Below are positions 1 to 10,668 of a DNA stretch of 64,000 nt, in pieces (the first letter of the stretch is position 1; every line of letters starts with the position of its first letter). Source of the DNA: UKL13-2 sp038236905 (GTDB lineage Bacteria; Pseudomonadota; Gammaproteobacteria; Burkholderiales; Usitatibacteraceae). The notes under the pieces are model-generated. The model saw only the letters and a program-made list of their open reading frames with translations, made no database searches and was not told where the DNA came from. Made by a program: the position numbers and the translations under genes. The DNA is taken from NCBI GenBank assembly GCA_038236905.1, contig JBBRZG010000002.1, positions 19,064 to 83,063 on the forward strand. Reading direction: 5' to 3'.

Positions 1-48
1 TGCGGTTTGTTAGTTATCCAGTTACTTTCTCACTTATCCATCCCCTCG

Positions 49-125
49 GGGCCGTTAGCTCAGCTGGTTAGAGCAGAGGACTCATAATCCTTTGGTCGCA
101 GGTTCAAGTCCTGCACGGCCTACCA
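49..125 (+). tRNA. tRNA with CAT anticodon (elongator tRNA-Met, or tRNA-Ile2)
   Basis: A complete 77-nt cloverleaf can be folded by eye. The acceptor stem is GGGCCGT/ACGGCCT with a G-U first pair. The D stem is GCTC/GAGC. The anticodon arm is GAGGA-CTCATAA-TCCTT, giving anticodon CAT. The T arm is GCAGG-TTCAAGT-CCTGC. The 3' CCA is encoded. The first acceptor pair is not the mismatch of an initiator tRNA, so this is elongator Met or the lysidine-modified Ile2 tRNA. The anticodon alone cannot separate those two. It lies just upstream of the polyketide synthase gene and on the same strand. Confidence 0.93.
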
Positions 126-223
126 AATTCTCTTAGGCTCTGCACCGATGCTTCAACAAGCGTGCATACACTTGTCGCTGAACAGCTACGCGTAAAACTC
201 ACCTTCCGGTCCATGCGATCATT

Positions 224-286
224 TTAAGTTACAGATTGGTAACAACTTAAGTGAGTCACGCGTCAAATGACCATGTAAAATATAAT
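224..286 (+). promoter_or_regulatory. Putative promoter with inverted repeat upstream of the PKS gene
   Basis: A perfect -10 hexamer TATAAT lies at 281-286, about 45 nt before the synthase start. No good -35 box sits 17 bp upstream of it. Instead an inverted repeat precedes it, with TTAAGTT at 224-230 facing AACTTAA at 244-250 and inner GTTAC/GTAAC arms. The repeat is about the size of a dimeric regulator site. A -10 without a -35 but with an upstream dyad would fit an activated promoter. This reading rests only on pattern, and the TATAAT could occur by chance in AT-rich DNA. Confidence 0.35.
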
Positions 287-330
287 TACCGTAACGTAGC
301 GCGCGGCACCCACATTGTGTTTTTAATGTG

Positions 331-3300
331 ATGGGTATCGCTTCAGAGAGTCATGCCAAACCCATGAAAAGAAAAATTGCCGTTGTTGGCATGTCATTCC
401 GATTCCCGGGAACTGATGCCGGAAAATATTGGTCCGATCTCCTCGATGGGCAGAATCTTGTTAGTTCGGTAGAGAGTAGCCGTTGGGCGCAAGAGACATT
501 TCGCCATCCAAATAAGAACCATCCCGGTACAAGCTACACATTTTCTGCGGGTTCGATCGGCGACATTTCAGGATTTGATGCCGGCTTTTTCGGCATATCG
601 CCTCGCGAAGCCGCACAAATGGATCCCCAGCAACGCTTGCTACTTGAAATGAGTTGGGAAGCGTTCGAAAATTCGGGCATAAAACCATCCGCGGTTAAAG
701 GGACAAGCTGCGGTGTTTTTATCGGTATTTCGAGCGCTGACTATGCCTATCGCTTTGCCGAAGATTTGGGCGCAATTGATTCGACCGTTGCCACTGGCAA
801 TACAGCCAGTATTGCCGCTAATCGTATTTCTTATGTTTTCGATCTGCGTGGCCCCAGCATGGCGTTGGACACCGCGTGCTCATCTTCACTGGTGGCGTTT
901 CATCAGGCTTGTCAATCCATCCTCAGCAACGAAAGCTCGCTTGCCGTCACGGGTGGCGTCAGTCTGCATCTGCACCCATATGGATTTATTGCATTTTCGA
1001 AAGCGTCAATGCTGTCCAAACACGGTAAATGTAATGTGTTTGATGCGGCGGGTGACGGCTACGTCCGGTCTGAGGGTGGTGGAATATTCATTCTTAAAGA
1101 CTACGATCGGGCCGTGGCTGACGGCAACCAAATTGTCGCTGTAGTCGCGGCGACAGCGGTAAATAGCGATGGTAAAAAAGCAGGGCTCACCGTGCCCAGC
1201 AGTCAGGCGCAAGCTGCGCTGCTCACACAGACCTATGCTCGAGCGGGAATTGCGCCGGCAGAGATTGACTATATTGAAGCGCATGGCACGGGCACGGCAG
1301 TTGGCGATCCTATTGAAACGCATGCGTTGGGAGATGCGCTCGGCAAGTTTCGCGCAAAAGACAAGCCACTTTTGATTGGCTCGGTCAAGAGCAATATGGG
1401 GCATCTCGAGGCGGCGTCCGGTGTAGCGGGATTGGTGAAGGCGCTTTATTGCGTGCAACGCCGCACCGTCCCCGCAACTATTCATATCGAAACACCAAAC
1501 CCGAATATAAAATTTGAGGAGTGGAATCTTCGCGTCGTTCAAAAGACCACGCCCCTCAAACAGACGGGCAAAGTGGTAGTGGGCGTAAACTCATTTGGTT
1601 TCGGTGGCGCAAACGCTCACGTCATTCTGGAAAGTCCTGCTGCACAGAACGTTGCTCATTTGCCAAAGCATCTCAAGCTGCAAGAGGGGGCATTGTTCCC
1701 GCTGGTATTTTCAGCCAAGTCAAATGCAGGCTTAAAAACGCTGGCAAAAAGTTTCGCGAGCTTTCTGCGGTCACCCAAAAACGCGAGTTTCTATAACACT
1801 GCTTACGCGGCGGCATTTAATCGCGAGTGGCATGAGCATCGCGCGGTAGTTTTTGGAGCCGCTTCATTGTCGGTGGCAAATGCGCTGGATCGTTTTGCCG
1901 AAGGCGGCGAGAGTGAACTACAGGTAGAAAGTGGAACAGCGCTCGCAACCGTATCGCCAGTCGCATTCATTTATTCCGGTAATGGTTCACAGTGGGAAGG
2001 CATGGGTAAACGTCTGCTCGCCGAGGACAACGTCTTTCGTCAAGCGGTACGCGCTGTAGACCAAATTTTTAAACAGTACGCAGATTATTCACTTGAGGAT
2101 GAGCTGGCCGGAGAAAATGCGCATCTCGGCCAAGGTCGGTACGCGAGAACCGAAATTGCTCAACCTGCTTTATTTGCATTGCAAGTTGGTGTTACCCAGA
2201 TGCTTCGCTCGCATGGCCTCATGCCAGCCGCGGTTGCAGGCCATAGTGTTGGCGAGGTTGCCGCTGCCTGGGCAGCCGGGGCTTTGACGCTTGAGCAGGC
2301 GGTTCAGGTCATTTATCACCGCAGTGCATTGCAGGGTAAAACCAAAGGTTTGGGCCAAATGTCTGCGGTGGCATTGGGCTTCGAAGACGCCCGAACTCTG
2401 TTAATCGAAACGGGACTTGAGGAATCGGTGGCGTTGGCAGGTGTCAACAGTTCGCGCGGAGTCACAATTGCTGGCGACAAGGCCTCCCTCGCGGTGTTCG
2501 AGGCGGAATTAACCAAGCGTATCATCGGTTATAAGCGGCTCGATTTGGACTACGCGTTTCATAGCCCGGCAATGGACGGAATTGAGGCCGGTATTCAGCA
2601 GTCGCTTGGCGGGTTGACGCCGGGTGAAGCGCAGGTCGCTTTTGTGTCAACGGTGACGGGCGAGCCAATGTTGGGCGAGGGGTTCAACGCTGATTACTGG
2701 TGGCAGAATATTCGTAAACCGGTGTTATTCGCAAACGCCGTCAAGCGCTTGCAAAATGACGGCATTCGTGTTTTTGTAGAAATCGGTCCGCACGCGATTT
2801 TACGCAGCTACATGAATGACAGTTTGAAAGAGGCGAAGCTGCAAGGACGGGTCATTACGACCCTTCAGCGAGGGGATGACCGTGCGAGCCGTGTATGGGG
2901 TGCGTTGTCCCAGGCGCTGATTGCGGGCGTTAATTTGGACTGGAAAATGTTGTTCCCGCATGTCGCGCCGTTTTCTGATTTGCCGAACTACCCTTGGCAG
3001 CGAGAGTCTCTGTCGCATACGGTGACTCCGGATTCGCTTAACTTGTTGCATCGTCGGAAGGTGCACCCCTTGTTAGGTTTTAGGTTGAACCAGCAAGATC
3101 TGACTTGGGAAAATCAAATTGATGCTGCCGATAATCCGATGTTGGCGGATCACATCGTCGGTGACGGAATAGTATTCCCCGGCACTGCGTTTGCGGAGTT
3201 GGCGCTGGCGGCGAGTGCCGCGTGGCAGGTCAGCGATCAGGCAACGCAGCAAATTGAAATTGAAGAACTGGAAATTCGTTCACCTTTGATGCTCAGTACC

Positions 3301-6300
3301 GAGCAATCAAAGACCCTGCGAGTCGCGATTGACCCTGCCGACGGCAGTTTTACCATCCGCGGTAAAACGCAGCAATCGGACGACGGTTGGACCTTGCATG
3401 CGAATGGCCGAATTCCTGGTGAACCCGAAAACCTATTGGGTGTGCTGGCCGATACAGAACCGCTAGCGCTTCCCGCGAGGGCGGCAGATTTCGATGCCGT
3501 GCGCCATTCTAGACTTACCGAATCGGTGGGTCTGAACTACGGGCCAGCATTTAAAGCAGTAGAGTCAGGGTGGGTAGAGGGGAAAACGGTTTGGGCCAAG
3601 CTCCGGGTACCGCGCGAAATTGAAGCTAACATTGCGAAATATTTTGTGCACCCGGCATTATTAGACTGTACGTTCCAGCTCATCATTCACTTAATGCATG
3701 ATCGAGCGGCATCTCAGGGTGGCATCGCGTATGTCCCCACTAAAATCGGGCGCTTATTCTTTCGCGGCAGCCGCGCCATACCAACGTTTGTTCGCGCCAC
3801 ATTGCTGCGCCATTCGCCCCATTCTTTGAGCGCAAATTTTACGCTGTTCGATGAGCAAGGTGAGTTAATTGGTTGGGTGAAAGAAGCGCGCTTTCGTAGT
3901 GTGAGGTTGCGAAAGGATGCGGCTGACCATTTGCGATTAATGAATTATCACGCCATCCCACAGCCGCTTGCGTCATCACCGATGCTGGTCTCAACCGGAA
4001 CCCATCAGCTGTTTGAGCAGGCGATTTCAGCAGCGGCAAAAAAAGTCTCCGCGCAGGGCGCGGTGGCTGCCTATGCGGATGAAGTAGAACCCCTGCTTGA
4101 CGCATTGTGCGCGAGTTTTGCGAGCGAAGCCCTACTTCAATTAAATAAATCGGAAGTCGTTTTAAACCGGGATATTGTTTCGCGATTTGAGGCAAACAGC
4201 CCGGAAAGTGGACCATTGCTGGCGCGGCTCTTGCATATGCTGAGTGAGGATCAAATACTGGTTGATGACCACGGCAAGTACCGGTTACAGATTGCAGAGG
4301 GCGCGCCCGCATCACAGGACATCTGGAATAGTCTGATTGCCGACCACCCGGACAGGCTGCCGATTCTGAACGCAGTGGGCAGAATTGGCCGGAATCTCGT
4401 GTCGTTGGTAACGGGCGAAAAACCGCTATGCACTTTGCTGCCCCGTGACTGCACATTGCCAGCCATGTTCCAGCACGTTGTCGGCATCGAAGCGCGTCTT
4501 GGCATTGGCTATGCATTGCGGGATTGCCTTGCCGCTGCCATCGATAAGCTTCCAGAGGGCCAGCGTTTCAGGGTGGTTGAAATTTGTGATGGAACACCGC
4601 TTTTCGCGGCAGAGTTGTGTCATACGCTTGATCTTGATCGCTGCGATTACGTTTGTGCAACCACTAGTGCGGCTACGGTAGAAGAATGTCGGCGCCTCCA
4701 AGAAAAATTCACAGGCCTGAAGATTGAATCACTCGCGGCCGAAGCTTCGGGCGCAAAGCTAAATCAAATTCAGAGTGAAAACGTTGTTGCGCCTGTTTTT
4801 CAGCTCGCCATTCTTAGCGGAGATTTTAGTTCTGAAGACAGCGAACGGATTGCAATTGAATACACGCGCAAAGTTTTGGTGGCCGGTGGGACGCTTGTTA
4901 TGCTGGGTATCCCATCATCGCGTTGGACTGACTTTGTGTTTGGTGGTGAACGATCATGGTGGACAGCATCGGCGGGAGATGCGAGTTCCATTCAGCGATC
5001 CTCAGCTTACTGGTTGTCTCGATTTAATTCGGCAGGTTTTTCGAATACGCGACTAATTCCTCTTGATCCTAAGGCGATGAGTAGCCCGTACTTGTTACTA
5101 GCCGAGGCGGCATCTCGTGCGCCCTCTCTGTTGGACACAAAGTCTTCAGCTCAGCGGCCAAAAAAGCGCATTTGGCTTGCTCTGGTGGATAAGTTTGACG
5201 ATAAATTGCCGCTTTTCGGTTCATCCCGCGGTAACTTGCGCGTTACAAAAACATACTCTCGATCGCTCGCAGAAGCGGTTAGCCTAGATTTTTTGGCTCA
5301 TGATGATGAGCTTCTCATTGCGTGTAACGACGGTGTTCGTGGCTTACAGCCGGTCGGACATTCAACCGCAAACAGCTCGGCCGACAGTAACCCGGCTAAA
5401 TATCAGGTTGATTTCAGCGATGTAGGCGCGATGGAGGCAATGTTTACGCATGTACAGGCGCGCTGTTTAAAAGAGCATTCCTCGGTCGCAGGTGTTTTGC
5501 ATATGGCTGGACTATCTGCTACGACAGAAGAGCCCGCTGCGATCAACTTATTGGCAGCGCAAATTGAACGCTCGAATATTGCGGCAGTGGTGCTGCAAGC
5601 TCTCGAAACTTGTCGTATCGAGACTACACTATGGCTGGTGACCTCGGGTGCCATGAGTGGTTTATTACCGCGGCGGAAGGACCCGATGGACGCAATGGCC
5701 GCGACCCACGATGCTCCGTTATGGGGGCTGGGTCGTACGCTGATGAACGAGCCATCTCACGTTTCGGTACACCTTCTGGATATTGAGCGCGCGTCAAAGT
5801 TTGAGATCGCGGCGAGCGCGATTGGTGCTGAACTCAGGCAATCGACGCAAATCAAGCACCATGTCAGTAACGATATAAGCGTGCACGAAGACGAAGTAAT
5901 TTTGACCACATCGGGTGCACGCTATGTGCCGCGTTTGCGCATAGAACCGCGTAGCTTGCAACCAGTTCATGACCCGGCCACTCCCAGCAATATGTCCGTG
6001 GGGGCTGCTACGACGGGCGCTGCGATAGTCTCCCCTCACTCGAAGTTATCATTTAGTATTGTAGCCACACAGCCACGTATTTTTACGCAGCCCCTTCCGC
6101 CCGCGCTACCCACGTTACGCTTGGGTTTTCAGTTTCCAGGCCAGCTCCGAAATTTACGATGGGAACCTAGTATCCGCGTGGCTCCTCATGGCGATGAGAT
6201 CGAAATTGATGTGCGTGCGACCGGGCTAAATTTTCGGGATGTGATGTATGCGTTGGGGCTACTTTCCGATGAGGCGGTAGAGGACGGTTTTGCCGGCCCA

Positions 6301-8385
6301 ACCTTGGGTCTTGAATGCTCCGGTATGGTGACGGCTATCGGTAAAGATGTAACCGGATTTTCGGTCGGTGATTCAGTGGTCGCATTCGGCCCGTCGAGCC
6401 TGAGTAACCGTGTTATCACAAGCGAAGGTGCTGTGTCTCGAATTCCAAACGGCATTTCGTTCGAGGCAGCGGCCACTATCCCCAGCACGTTTTTTACCGC
6501 GTACTATGCACTCGTCAAACTCGCCGGACTACGCGAGGGCGAGCGCGTCCTAATTCACGGCGCGGCAGGTGGTGTCGGGATTGCCGCGATCCAACTGGCT
6601 AAATGGTGCGGGGCCGAAATTTTTGCGACCGCGGGTTCCGATGAAAAGCGTGATTTCGTTCGCTTGCTTGGGGCGGATCACGTTTTTGACTCCAGATCGA
6701 ATGCATTTGCGGATCAAATCCTGAGCGTTACCGATGGTGAAGGCGTAGACGTGGTGCTGAATTCCCTAGCCGGCGAAGCGATCAATCGCAACCTGCGCGT
6801 ATTGAAGCCGTTCGGTCGCTTTCTGGAATTGGGTAAACGCGATTTTTACGAGAATACCAAAATTGGTCTGCGTCCCTTCCGCAACAATATTTCGTATTTC
6901 GGTATCGATGCTGATCAGCTGATGAAGGTACATCCCGCGCTCACGCAAAAAATATTCCGCGAAGTCATGGGCTTATTCAGTGAGGGTGTATTGCATCCAT
7001 TGCCCTATCAGTCGTTCGAAGCTGACGATGTCGTGGATGCGTTCCGCTATATGCAACAAGCTCGGCAAATCGGTAAGATCGTGGTGACTTATCGTAACGG
7101 AATCAATCACGTTCACGCGCCAAAGATCACCCATCGCGAGCTAAAGCTTTCTCCGTCGGCGACCTATCTTGTTACAGGTGGTCTTGGAGGATTTGGCCTG
7201 AAAACAGCGCAATGGCTGGTGGAAAAGGGCGCTAAAAATCTTGTGCTTATCAGCAGAAGCGGACCGATTTCATCTGAAGCCATATCGAGTGTTGCCGAGC
7301 TTCGAGCCCATGGTGTTCGCGTCCATGCGGCAGCCTGCGACGTGACCAATGAAAAAGCATTGACCGCACTGTTCGCACTGATTTCTACCGAAATGCCGCC
7401 ATTGCGTGGTGTTGTGCATGCAGCTGTGGTCATTGAAGATAGCCTGGTCAGAAACACGAATGCCGAGCAAATTAAAAATGTGCTGGGACCTAAAATCCTC
7501 GGCGCACAATATTTGCACCGGATGACGCGCCACATGAAAATGGAATTTTTTGTTTTATTTTCGTCCGCCACGACATTGTTTGGCAATCCTGGTCAAGCCA
7601 ATTACGTGGCCGCAAACGCCTACCTTGAAGCGCTCGCCGAAGCACGCTTGGCAGCTGGCCTGTCGGCTACGTGTGTACGCTGGGGCGCCATTGAGGATGC
7701 CGGCTTTCTGGCACGTAACGAACAAATCAAGCAAGCGATGCAAAGCCGGATGGGCGGTAGCGCGTTGCAATCGCGAATTGCGCTCAATGTACTCGAGGAA
7801 TTGATCGTATCAAATCGTTCCGGACTCGGTGTGCTTGAGCTTGACTGGCGGGCGCTCAATCGCTTTTTACCCTCTGCGCAGAGTCCGAAATTTAGCGAAC
7901 TGGTTGCGCAGGCGGGCGAGATTGAGGATGCAGACGATAACGCCAATGATATCCAGAGGCTCATGGCGGAACTCTCACCGGAAGATTTGCTGGTGACATT
8001 CAAAAAGATGCTGAAAGAAGAGATTGGCGAAATTTTGCGCATATCGCCCGAAAAAATTGAAGACGTTCGCTCTCTTTACGACATGGGTCTCGATTCTTTG
8101 ATGGGTGTTGAGCTTGGTCTCGCGATTGAATCGCGCTTTGGCGTGAAGCTACCTGTTCTGGCTTTAAGTGAAAGTCCCACGATCTTGAAGCTTGCCGAAA
8201 AGCTTATGGGGATATTGAAATCCGCAACGACAGGTAATGACGTTGCACAGCCCAATGATCTCGCACAGCAAGTTCAGCTCGCCGCATCGCAGCATGCCCT
8301 GGATCTTGATGAGAATTCAATTGAAGAATTGACCAGCAACATCCGGTCAAACGATGCCGCTCAGGCTGGCCGGATGATTCATTGA
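331..8385 (+). CDS. Single-module reducing type I polyketide/fatty-acid synthase (WcbR/RkpA-like)
   Basis: A giant iterative-type synthase that should build a long reduced acyl chain in the cytoplasm. The domains in order are: ketosynthase (about 13-440; Cys184 in DTACSSSL, then EAHGTGT and KSNMGHLEAA); acyltransferase (about 555-870; GHSVG with Ser near 640, and YAFHS, a malonyl-type signature); dehydratase (about 905-1190; HIVGDGIVFP and LLDCTFQ); a degenerate methyltransferase-like region (about 1380-1660); a KR structural half (about 1690-1900); enoyl reductase (about 1950-2255; HGAAGGVG); ketoreductase (about 2275-2460; GGLGGFG, Tyr near 2426); and ACP (Ser near 2590 in GLDSL). There is no thioesterase, which fits release by the next gene's oxoamine synthase. 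GTG at 328 and ATG at 364 are alternative starts. The architecture matches RkpA and WcbR capsule synthases. The actual chain made is unknown. Confidence 0.93.
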   Translation: MGIASESHAKPMKRKIAVVGMSFRFPGTDAGKYWSDLLDGQNLVSSVESSRWAQETFRHPNKNHPGTSYTFSAGSIGDISGFDAGFFGISPREAAQMDPQQRLLLEMSWEAFENSGIKPSAVKGTSCGVFIGISSADYAYRFAEDLGAIDSTVATGNTASIAANRISYVFDLRGPSMALDTACSSSLVAFHQACQSILSNESSLAVTGGVSLHLHPYGFIAFSKASMLSKHGKCNVFDAAGDGYVRSEGGGIFILKDYDRAVADGNQIVAVVAATAVNSDGKKAGLTVPSSQAQAALLTQTYARAGIAPAEIDYIEAHGTGTAVGDPIETHALGDALGKFRAKDKPLLIGSVKSNMGHLEAASGVAGLVKALYCVQRRTVPATIHIETPNPNIKFEEWNLRVVQKTTPLKQTGKVVVGVNSFGFGGANAHVILESPAAQNVAHLPKHLKLQEGALFPLVFSAKSNAGLKTLAKSFASFLRSPKNASFYNTAYAAAFNREWHEHRAVVFGAASLSVANALDRFAEGGESELQVESGTALATVSPVAFIYSGNGSQWEGMGKRLLAEDNVFRQAVRAVDQIFKQYADYSLEDELAGENAHLGQGRYARTEIAQPALFALQVGVTQMLRSHGLMPAAVAGHSVGEVAAAWAAGALTLEQAVQVIYHRSALQGKTKGLGQMSAVALGFEDARTLLIETGLEESVALAGVNSSRGVTIAGDKASLAVFEAELTKRIIGYKRLDLDYAFHSPAMDGIEAGIQQSLGGLTPGEAQVAFVSTVTGEPMLGEGFNADYWWQNIRKPVLFANAVKRLQNDGIRVFVEIGPHAILRSYMNDSLKEAKLQGRVITTLQRGDDRASRVWGALSQALIAGVNLDWKMLFPHVAPFSDLPNYPWQRESLSHTVTPDSLNLLHRRKVHPLLGFRLNQQDLTWENQIDAADNPMLADHIVGDGIVFPGTAFAELALAASAAWQVSDQATQQIEIEELEIRSPLMLSTEQSKTLRVAIDPADGSFTIRGKTQQSDDGWTLHANGRIPGEPENLLGVLADTEPLALPARAADFDAVRHSRLTESVGLNYGPAFKAVESGWVEGKTVWAKLRVPREIEANIAKYFVHPALLDCTFQLIIHLMHDRAASQGGIAYVPTKIGRLFFRGSRAIPTFVRATLLRHSPHSLSANFTLFDEQGELIGWVKEARFRSVRLRKDAADHLRLMNYHAIPQPLASSPMLVSTGTHQLFEQAISAAAKKVSAQGAVAAYADEVEPLLDALCASFASEALLQLNKSEVVLNRDIVSRFEANSPESGPLLARLLHMLSEDQILVDDHGKYRLQIAEGAPASQDIWNSLIADHPDRLPILNAVGRIGRNLVSLVTGEKPLCTLLPRDCTLPAMFQHVVGIEARLGIGYALRDCLAAAIDKLPEGQRFRVVEICDGTPLFAAELCHTLDLDRCDYVCATTSAATVEECRRLQEKFTGLKIESLAAEASGAKLNQIQSENVVAPVFQLAILSGDFSSEDSERIAIEYTRKVLVAGGTLVMLGIPSSRWTDFVFGGERSWWTASAGDASSIQRSSAYWLSRFNSAGFSNTRLIPLDPKAMSSPYLLLAEAASRAPSLLDTKSSAQRPKKRIWLALVDKFDDKLPLFGSSRGNLRVTKTYSRSLAEAVSLDFLAHDDELLIACNDGVRGLQPVGHSTANSSADSNPAKYQVDFSDVGAMEAMFTHVQARCLKEHSSVAGVLHMAGLSATTEEPAAINLLAAQIERSNIAAVVLQALETCRIETTLWLVTSGAMSGLLPRRKDPMDAMAATHDAPLWGLGRTLMNEPSHVSVHLLDIERASKFEIAASAIGAELRQSTQIKHHVSNDISVHEDEVILTTSGARYVPRLRIEPRSLQPVHDPATPSNMSVGAATTGAAIVSPHSKLSFSIVATQPRIFTQPLPPALPTLRLGFQFPGQLRNLRWEPSIRVAPHGDEIEIDVRATGLNFRDVMYALGLLSDEAVEDGFAGPTLGLECSGMVTAIGKDVTGFSVGDSVVAFGPSSLSNRVITSEGAVSRIPNGISFEAAATIPSTFFTAYYALVKLAGLREGERVLIHGAAGGVGIAAIQLAKWCGAEIFATAGSDEKRDFVRLLGADHVFDSRSNAFADQILSVTDGEGVDVVLNSLAGEAINRNLRVLKPFGRFLELGKRDFYENTKIGLRPFRNNISYFGIDADQLMKVHPALTQKIFREVMGLFSEGVLHPLPYQSFEADDVVDAFRYMQQARQIGKIVVTYRNGINHVHAPKITHRELKLSPSATYLVTGGLGGFGLKTAQWLVEKGAKNLVLISRSGPISSEAISSVAELRAHGVRVHAAACDVTNEKALTALFALISTEMPPLRGVVHAAVVIEDSLVRNTNAEQIKNVLGPKILGAQYLHRMTRHMKMEFFVLFSSATTLFGNPGQANYVAANAYLEALAEARLAAGLSATCVRWGAIEDAGFLARNEQIKQAMQSRMGGSALQSRIALNVLEELIVSNRSGLGVLELDWRALNRFLPSAQSPKFSELVAQAGEIEDADDNANDIQRLMAELSPEDLLVTFKKMLKEEIGEILRISPEKIEDVRSLYDMGLDSLMGVELGLAIESRFGVKLPVLALSESPTILKLAEKLMGILKSATTGNDVAQPNDLAQQVQLAASQHALDLDENSIEELTSNIRSNDAAQAGRMIH

Positions 8386-9746
8386 TGTCCCGTAAAGGTG
8401 TACTCGGCCTCACTTCACAAATCAAGGACAAGCTCATTCAGCAAGCCCTTGAGCGACGACTGCGGAACGCAGGTGATACAACCGACACCCGTTTTACACC
8501 CCTATATGGTGAGGGGTCGGGCGCGCGACAGCCGGATATACCAGAGCAGTTTTATCGCTTTCATCTGCATCCGGGCTACCAGCAGATTCGCATTATCAAT
8601 GATGGCGCTGCTCGATTGGGAATCGCCAGTCCATTTTTTAAGCCACATCAAGGGACAGCAGGCGCAACCACGCGTATCGGCGGTAAATCGCTCATTAATT
8701 TTGGCAGCTACAACTACCTCGGTTTTTCCGGGGATCCGATCATCAGCGCCGCTGCAAAAGCCGCAATTGACACCTACGGCACCTCGGTGTCCGCGAGTCG
8801 AATCGTGTCTGGAGAGCGACCGATACATCGCGAATTCGAACGCGCCTTGGCGGAGACCTACGGTGTCGATGATGCTATAACCTTTGTCAGCGGGCATGCC
8901 ACCAATGTCACCACTATTGGCTATTTGTTTGGCCCCAAGGATTTGATCCTGCACGACGCGCTGATTCATAACTGTACGCTGCAGGGTGCGCAATTGTCGG
9001 GCGCCAAGCGGCTATCGTTTGCACACAACGATTGGGCCGCGCTGGATGGCATCCTGACCGAACAGAGGCATAACTTTGAGCGTGTTCTGATCGTTGTCGA
9101 AGGCATATACAGCATGGATGGCGACTTTCCAGACCTACCCAAGTTCGTCGAAATCAAACGCAAACATCGCGCCTTTTTAATGGTTGATGAAGCACACTCG
9201 TTCGGTGTAATGGGCAAAACCGGGCTTGGTATCCGCGAGCATTTTTCACTTGCGGGTACCGATGTTGATATTTGGATGGGCACCCTGAGCAAGGTGCTGG
9301 CCGGGTGTGGTGGCTATATTGCGGGCGAGACCGCACTGGTAGAACACCTCAAATTTATGGCGCCCGGCTTTCTCTACAGCGTGGGGATGGCACCGCCGGT
9401 GGCGGCTGCTTCACTAGCCGCGTTACAGTGCCTGCGCCAGCAACCAGAGCGGGTTGCCGCGTTGCAATCGCGCGGGAAGTATTTCTTGAAGCAAGCGCAA
9501 TTTGCAGGCATCGATACTGGTGTGAGCACGGGTTACGCGGTCGTGCCAGCGATTACCGGTAGTTCGCTTCGCGCCGCGAAACTCTCGCATGCTTTATTTG
9601 AACGCGGCATCAGCGTTCAGCCCATTCTTTATCCGGCCGTGCCTGAAAAATCCGCGCGGCTCAGGTTTTTTATGTCGTATGAGCACACCGAAGAGCAGAT
9701 AGATGAAACCATTCGGGTGCTGGCGGATGAGATGGCGCAAATTTAA
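8385..9746 (+). CDS. PLP-dependent alpha-oxoamine synthase (AONS/serine palmitoyltransferase family; WcbT/RkpG-like)
   Basis: A 453-residue fold-type I PLP enzyme. Family members condense an acyl thioester with an amino acid and lose CO2, giving a 2-amino-3-ketone. The PLP lysine is about residue 303 in GTLSKVLAGCGGYIAG. The aspartate that binds the PLP ring nitrogen is in MVDEAHSFGVMG. GSYNYLGFSG and SGHATNVTTIG are also typical. The N-terminus is about 80-90 residues longer than AONS. The ATG overlaps the synthase stop as TGATG, so the two are probably translated together and this enzyme probably offloads the chain from the ACP. KBL and AONS are family alternatives, but the context argues for a capsule-lipid role as for WcbT and RkpG. 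Confidence 0.88.
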   Translation: MSRKGVLGLTSQIKDKLIQQALERRLRNAGDTTDTRFTPLYGEGSGARQPDIPEQFYRFHLHPGYQQIRIINDGAARLGIASPFFKPHQGTAGATTRIGGKSLINFGSYNYLGFSGDPIISAAAKAAIDTYGTSVSASRIVSGERPIHREFERALAETYGVDDAITFVSGHATNVTTIGYLFGPKDLILHDALIHNCTLQGAQLSGAKRLSFAHNDWAALDGILTEQRHNFERVLIVVEGIYSMDGDFPDLPKFVEIKRKHRAFLMVDEAHSFGVMGKTGLGIREHFSLAGTDVDIWMGTLSKVLAGCGGYIAGETALVEHLKFMAPGFLYSVGMAPPVAAASLAALQCLRQQPERVAALQSRGKYFLKQAQFAGIDTGVSTGYAVVPAITGSSLRAAKLSHALFERGISVQPILYPAVPEKSARLRFFMSYEHTEEQIDETIRVLADEMAQI

Positions 9747-10668
9747 TAGCGAGTTATTTGGTAGTGAGTTATGACTTGTCAAAATAATGAATTTCTTCAA
9801 TTGAGTAAGCCATGGGCCACAGCGGCTGCAACGCTCACATCAGTGTTAAGGGTTTTTTCGTGACTTCAATATAGCGAGCAAAGTTGCCGATAATTTAACA
9901 GAGGCGGGACGAGTGTGGCAGTGCGCAAGGGCGGTAGTATAGTTTTGGTAGTGTCGGTCAACGGGATCTGACGAGACCGCCAAGCAGTTCGTGAAATAAA
10001 GAATACCTGGTGCGATAGTCGCTGTAAACGAGAATTTACGGGGCTACGCCTTGAGCGGCAAACATCCCAATTTACCTCAGTCGTCTGTACCTTCGCTGCG
10101 ACTGATGTTGCCTCAGACAGTTCGCTTCCGCGCTGTGTATCGATTCATCCCGCTGGACGGGACGCGGCGCGAAAACGAGTTGCAAAATGAGTGGCTCACG
10201 CGCGCCGACAGTACCGTAAAGCCGCGCAGCAAAGTGCTTGAGTCGCAATATAACGTTATGCCTAATATCGTATTTTTAGGAACCAATGCAGATACGGTTA
10301 TCAATGGCATGGTCAGTCAAATACTGCAGATATTCAGTCTATGCGCGTGCTTTCCCGTTTGAAATTTTCAGAAGCCCAAGTCAGGATGTTTGCCGCTGAT
10401 CACGAAACGCATGACAAAGTCATCGCCGCGGAAGGATCAGCCCGCGATACAGATATCAGGTTCGGCGGGCCGATGATCGGGAAGCTTGATGGGGCGGACG
10501 GTTTAGATTGGACTAATACCGACGAACAGATAAGTGGTCACCCCAGCGATGTGGGTTGTTGTGAACAAAGTCGCGCTTCACGTACAAAACCAAGCAGCGA
10601 AAGAATTGCCGCGCTGTACCCATGAAAAAAACCAACTACCAAGTCGCTTTTTTCGCGTGATTGGAAAA
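9747..10668. other. Intergenic stretch without a convincing gene
   Basis: About 0.9 kb follows the oxoamine synthase. Two short open frames (10051-10362 and 10341-10625, plus strand) have no family signature, start signal or signal peptide that I can recognise. They may be decayed coding DNA or chance frames. I see no terminator with a T-run after 9746, no mobile-element ends and no tRNA or other structured RNA. Confidence 0.5.

Noticed and set aside
49..9746. Genomic island inserted at the tRNA gene
   Set aside because: No integrase, no direct repeat of the tRNA 3' end and no transposase are visible in the window.
10051..10625. Two overlapping plus-strand frames of about 100 residues
   Set aside because: No family motif, no convincing start and no signal peptide. 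They could be remnants, but I cannot support a gene.
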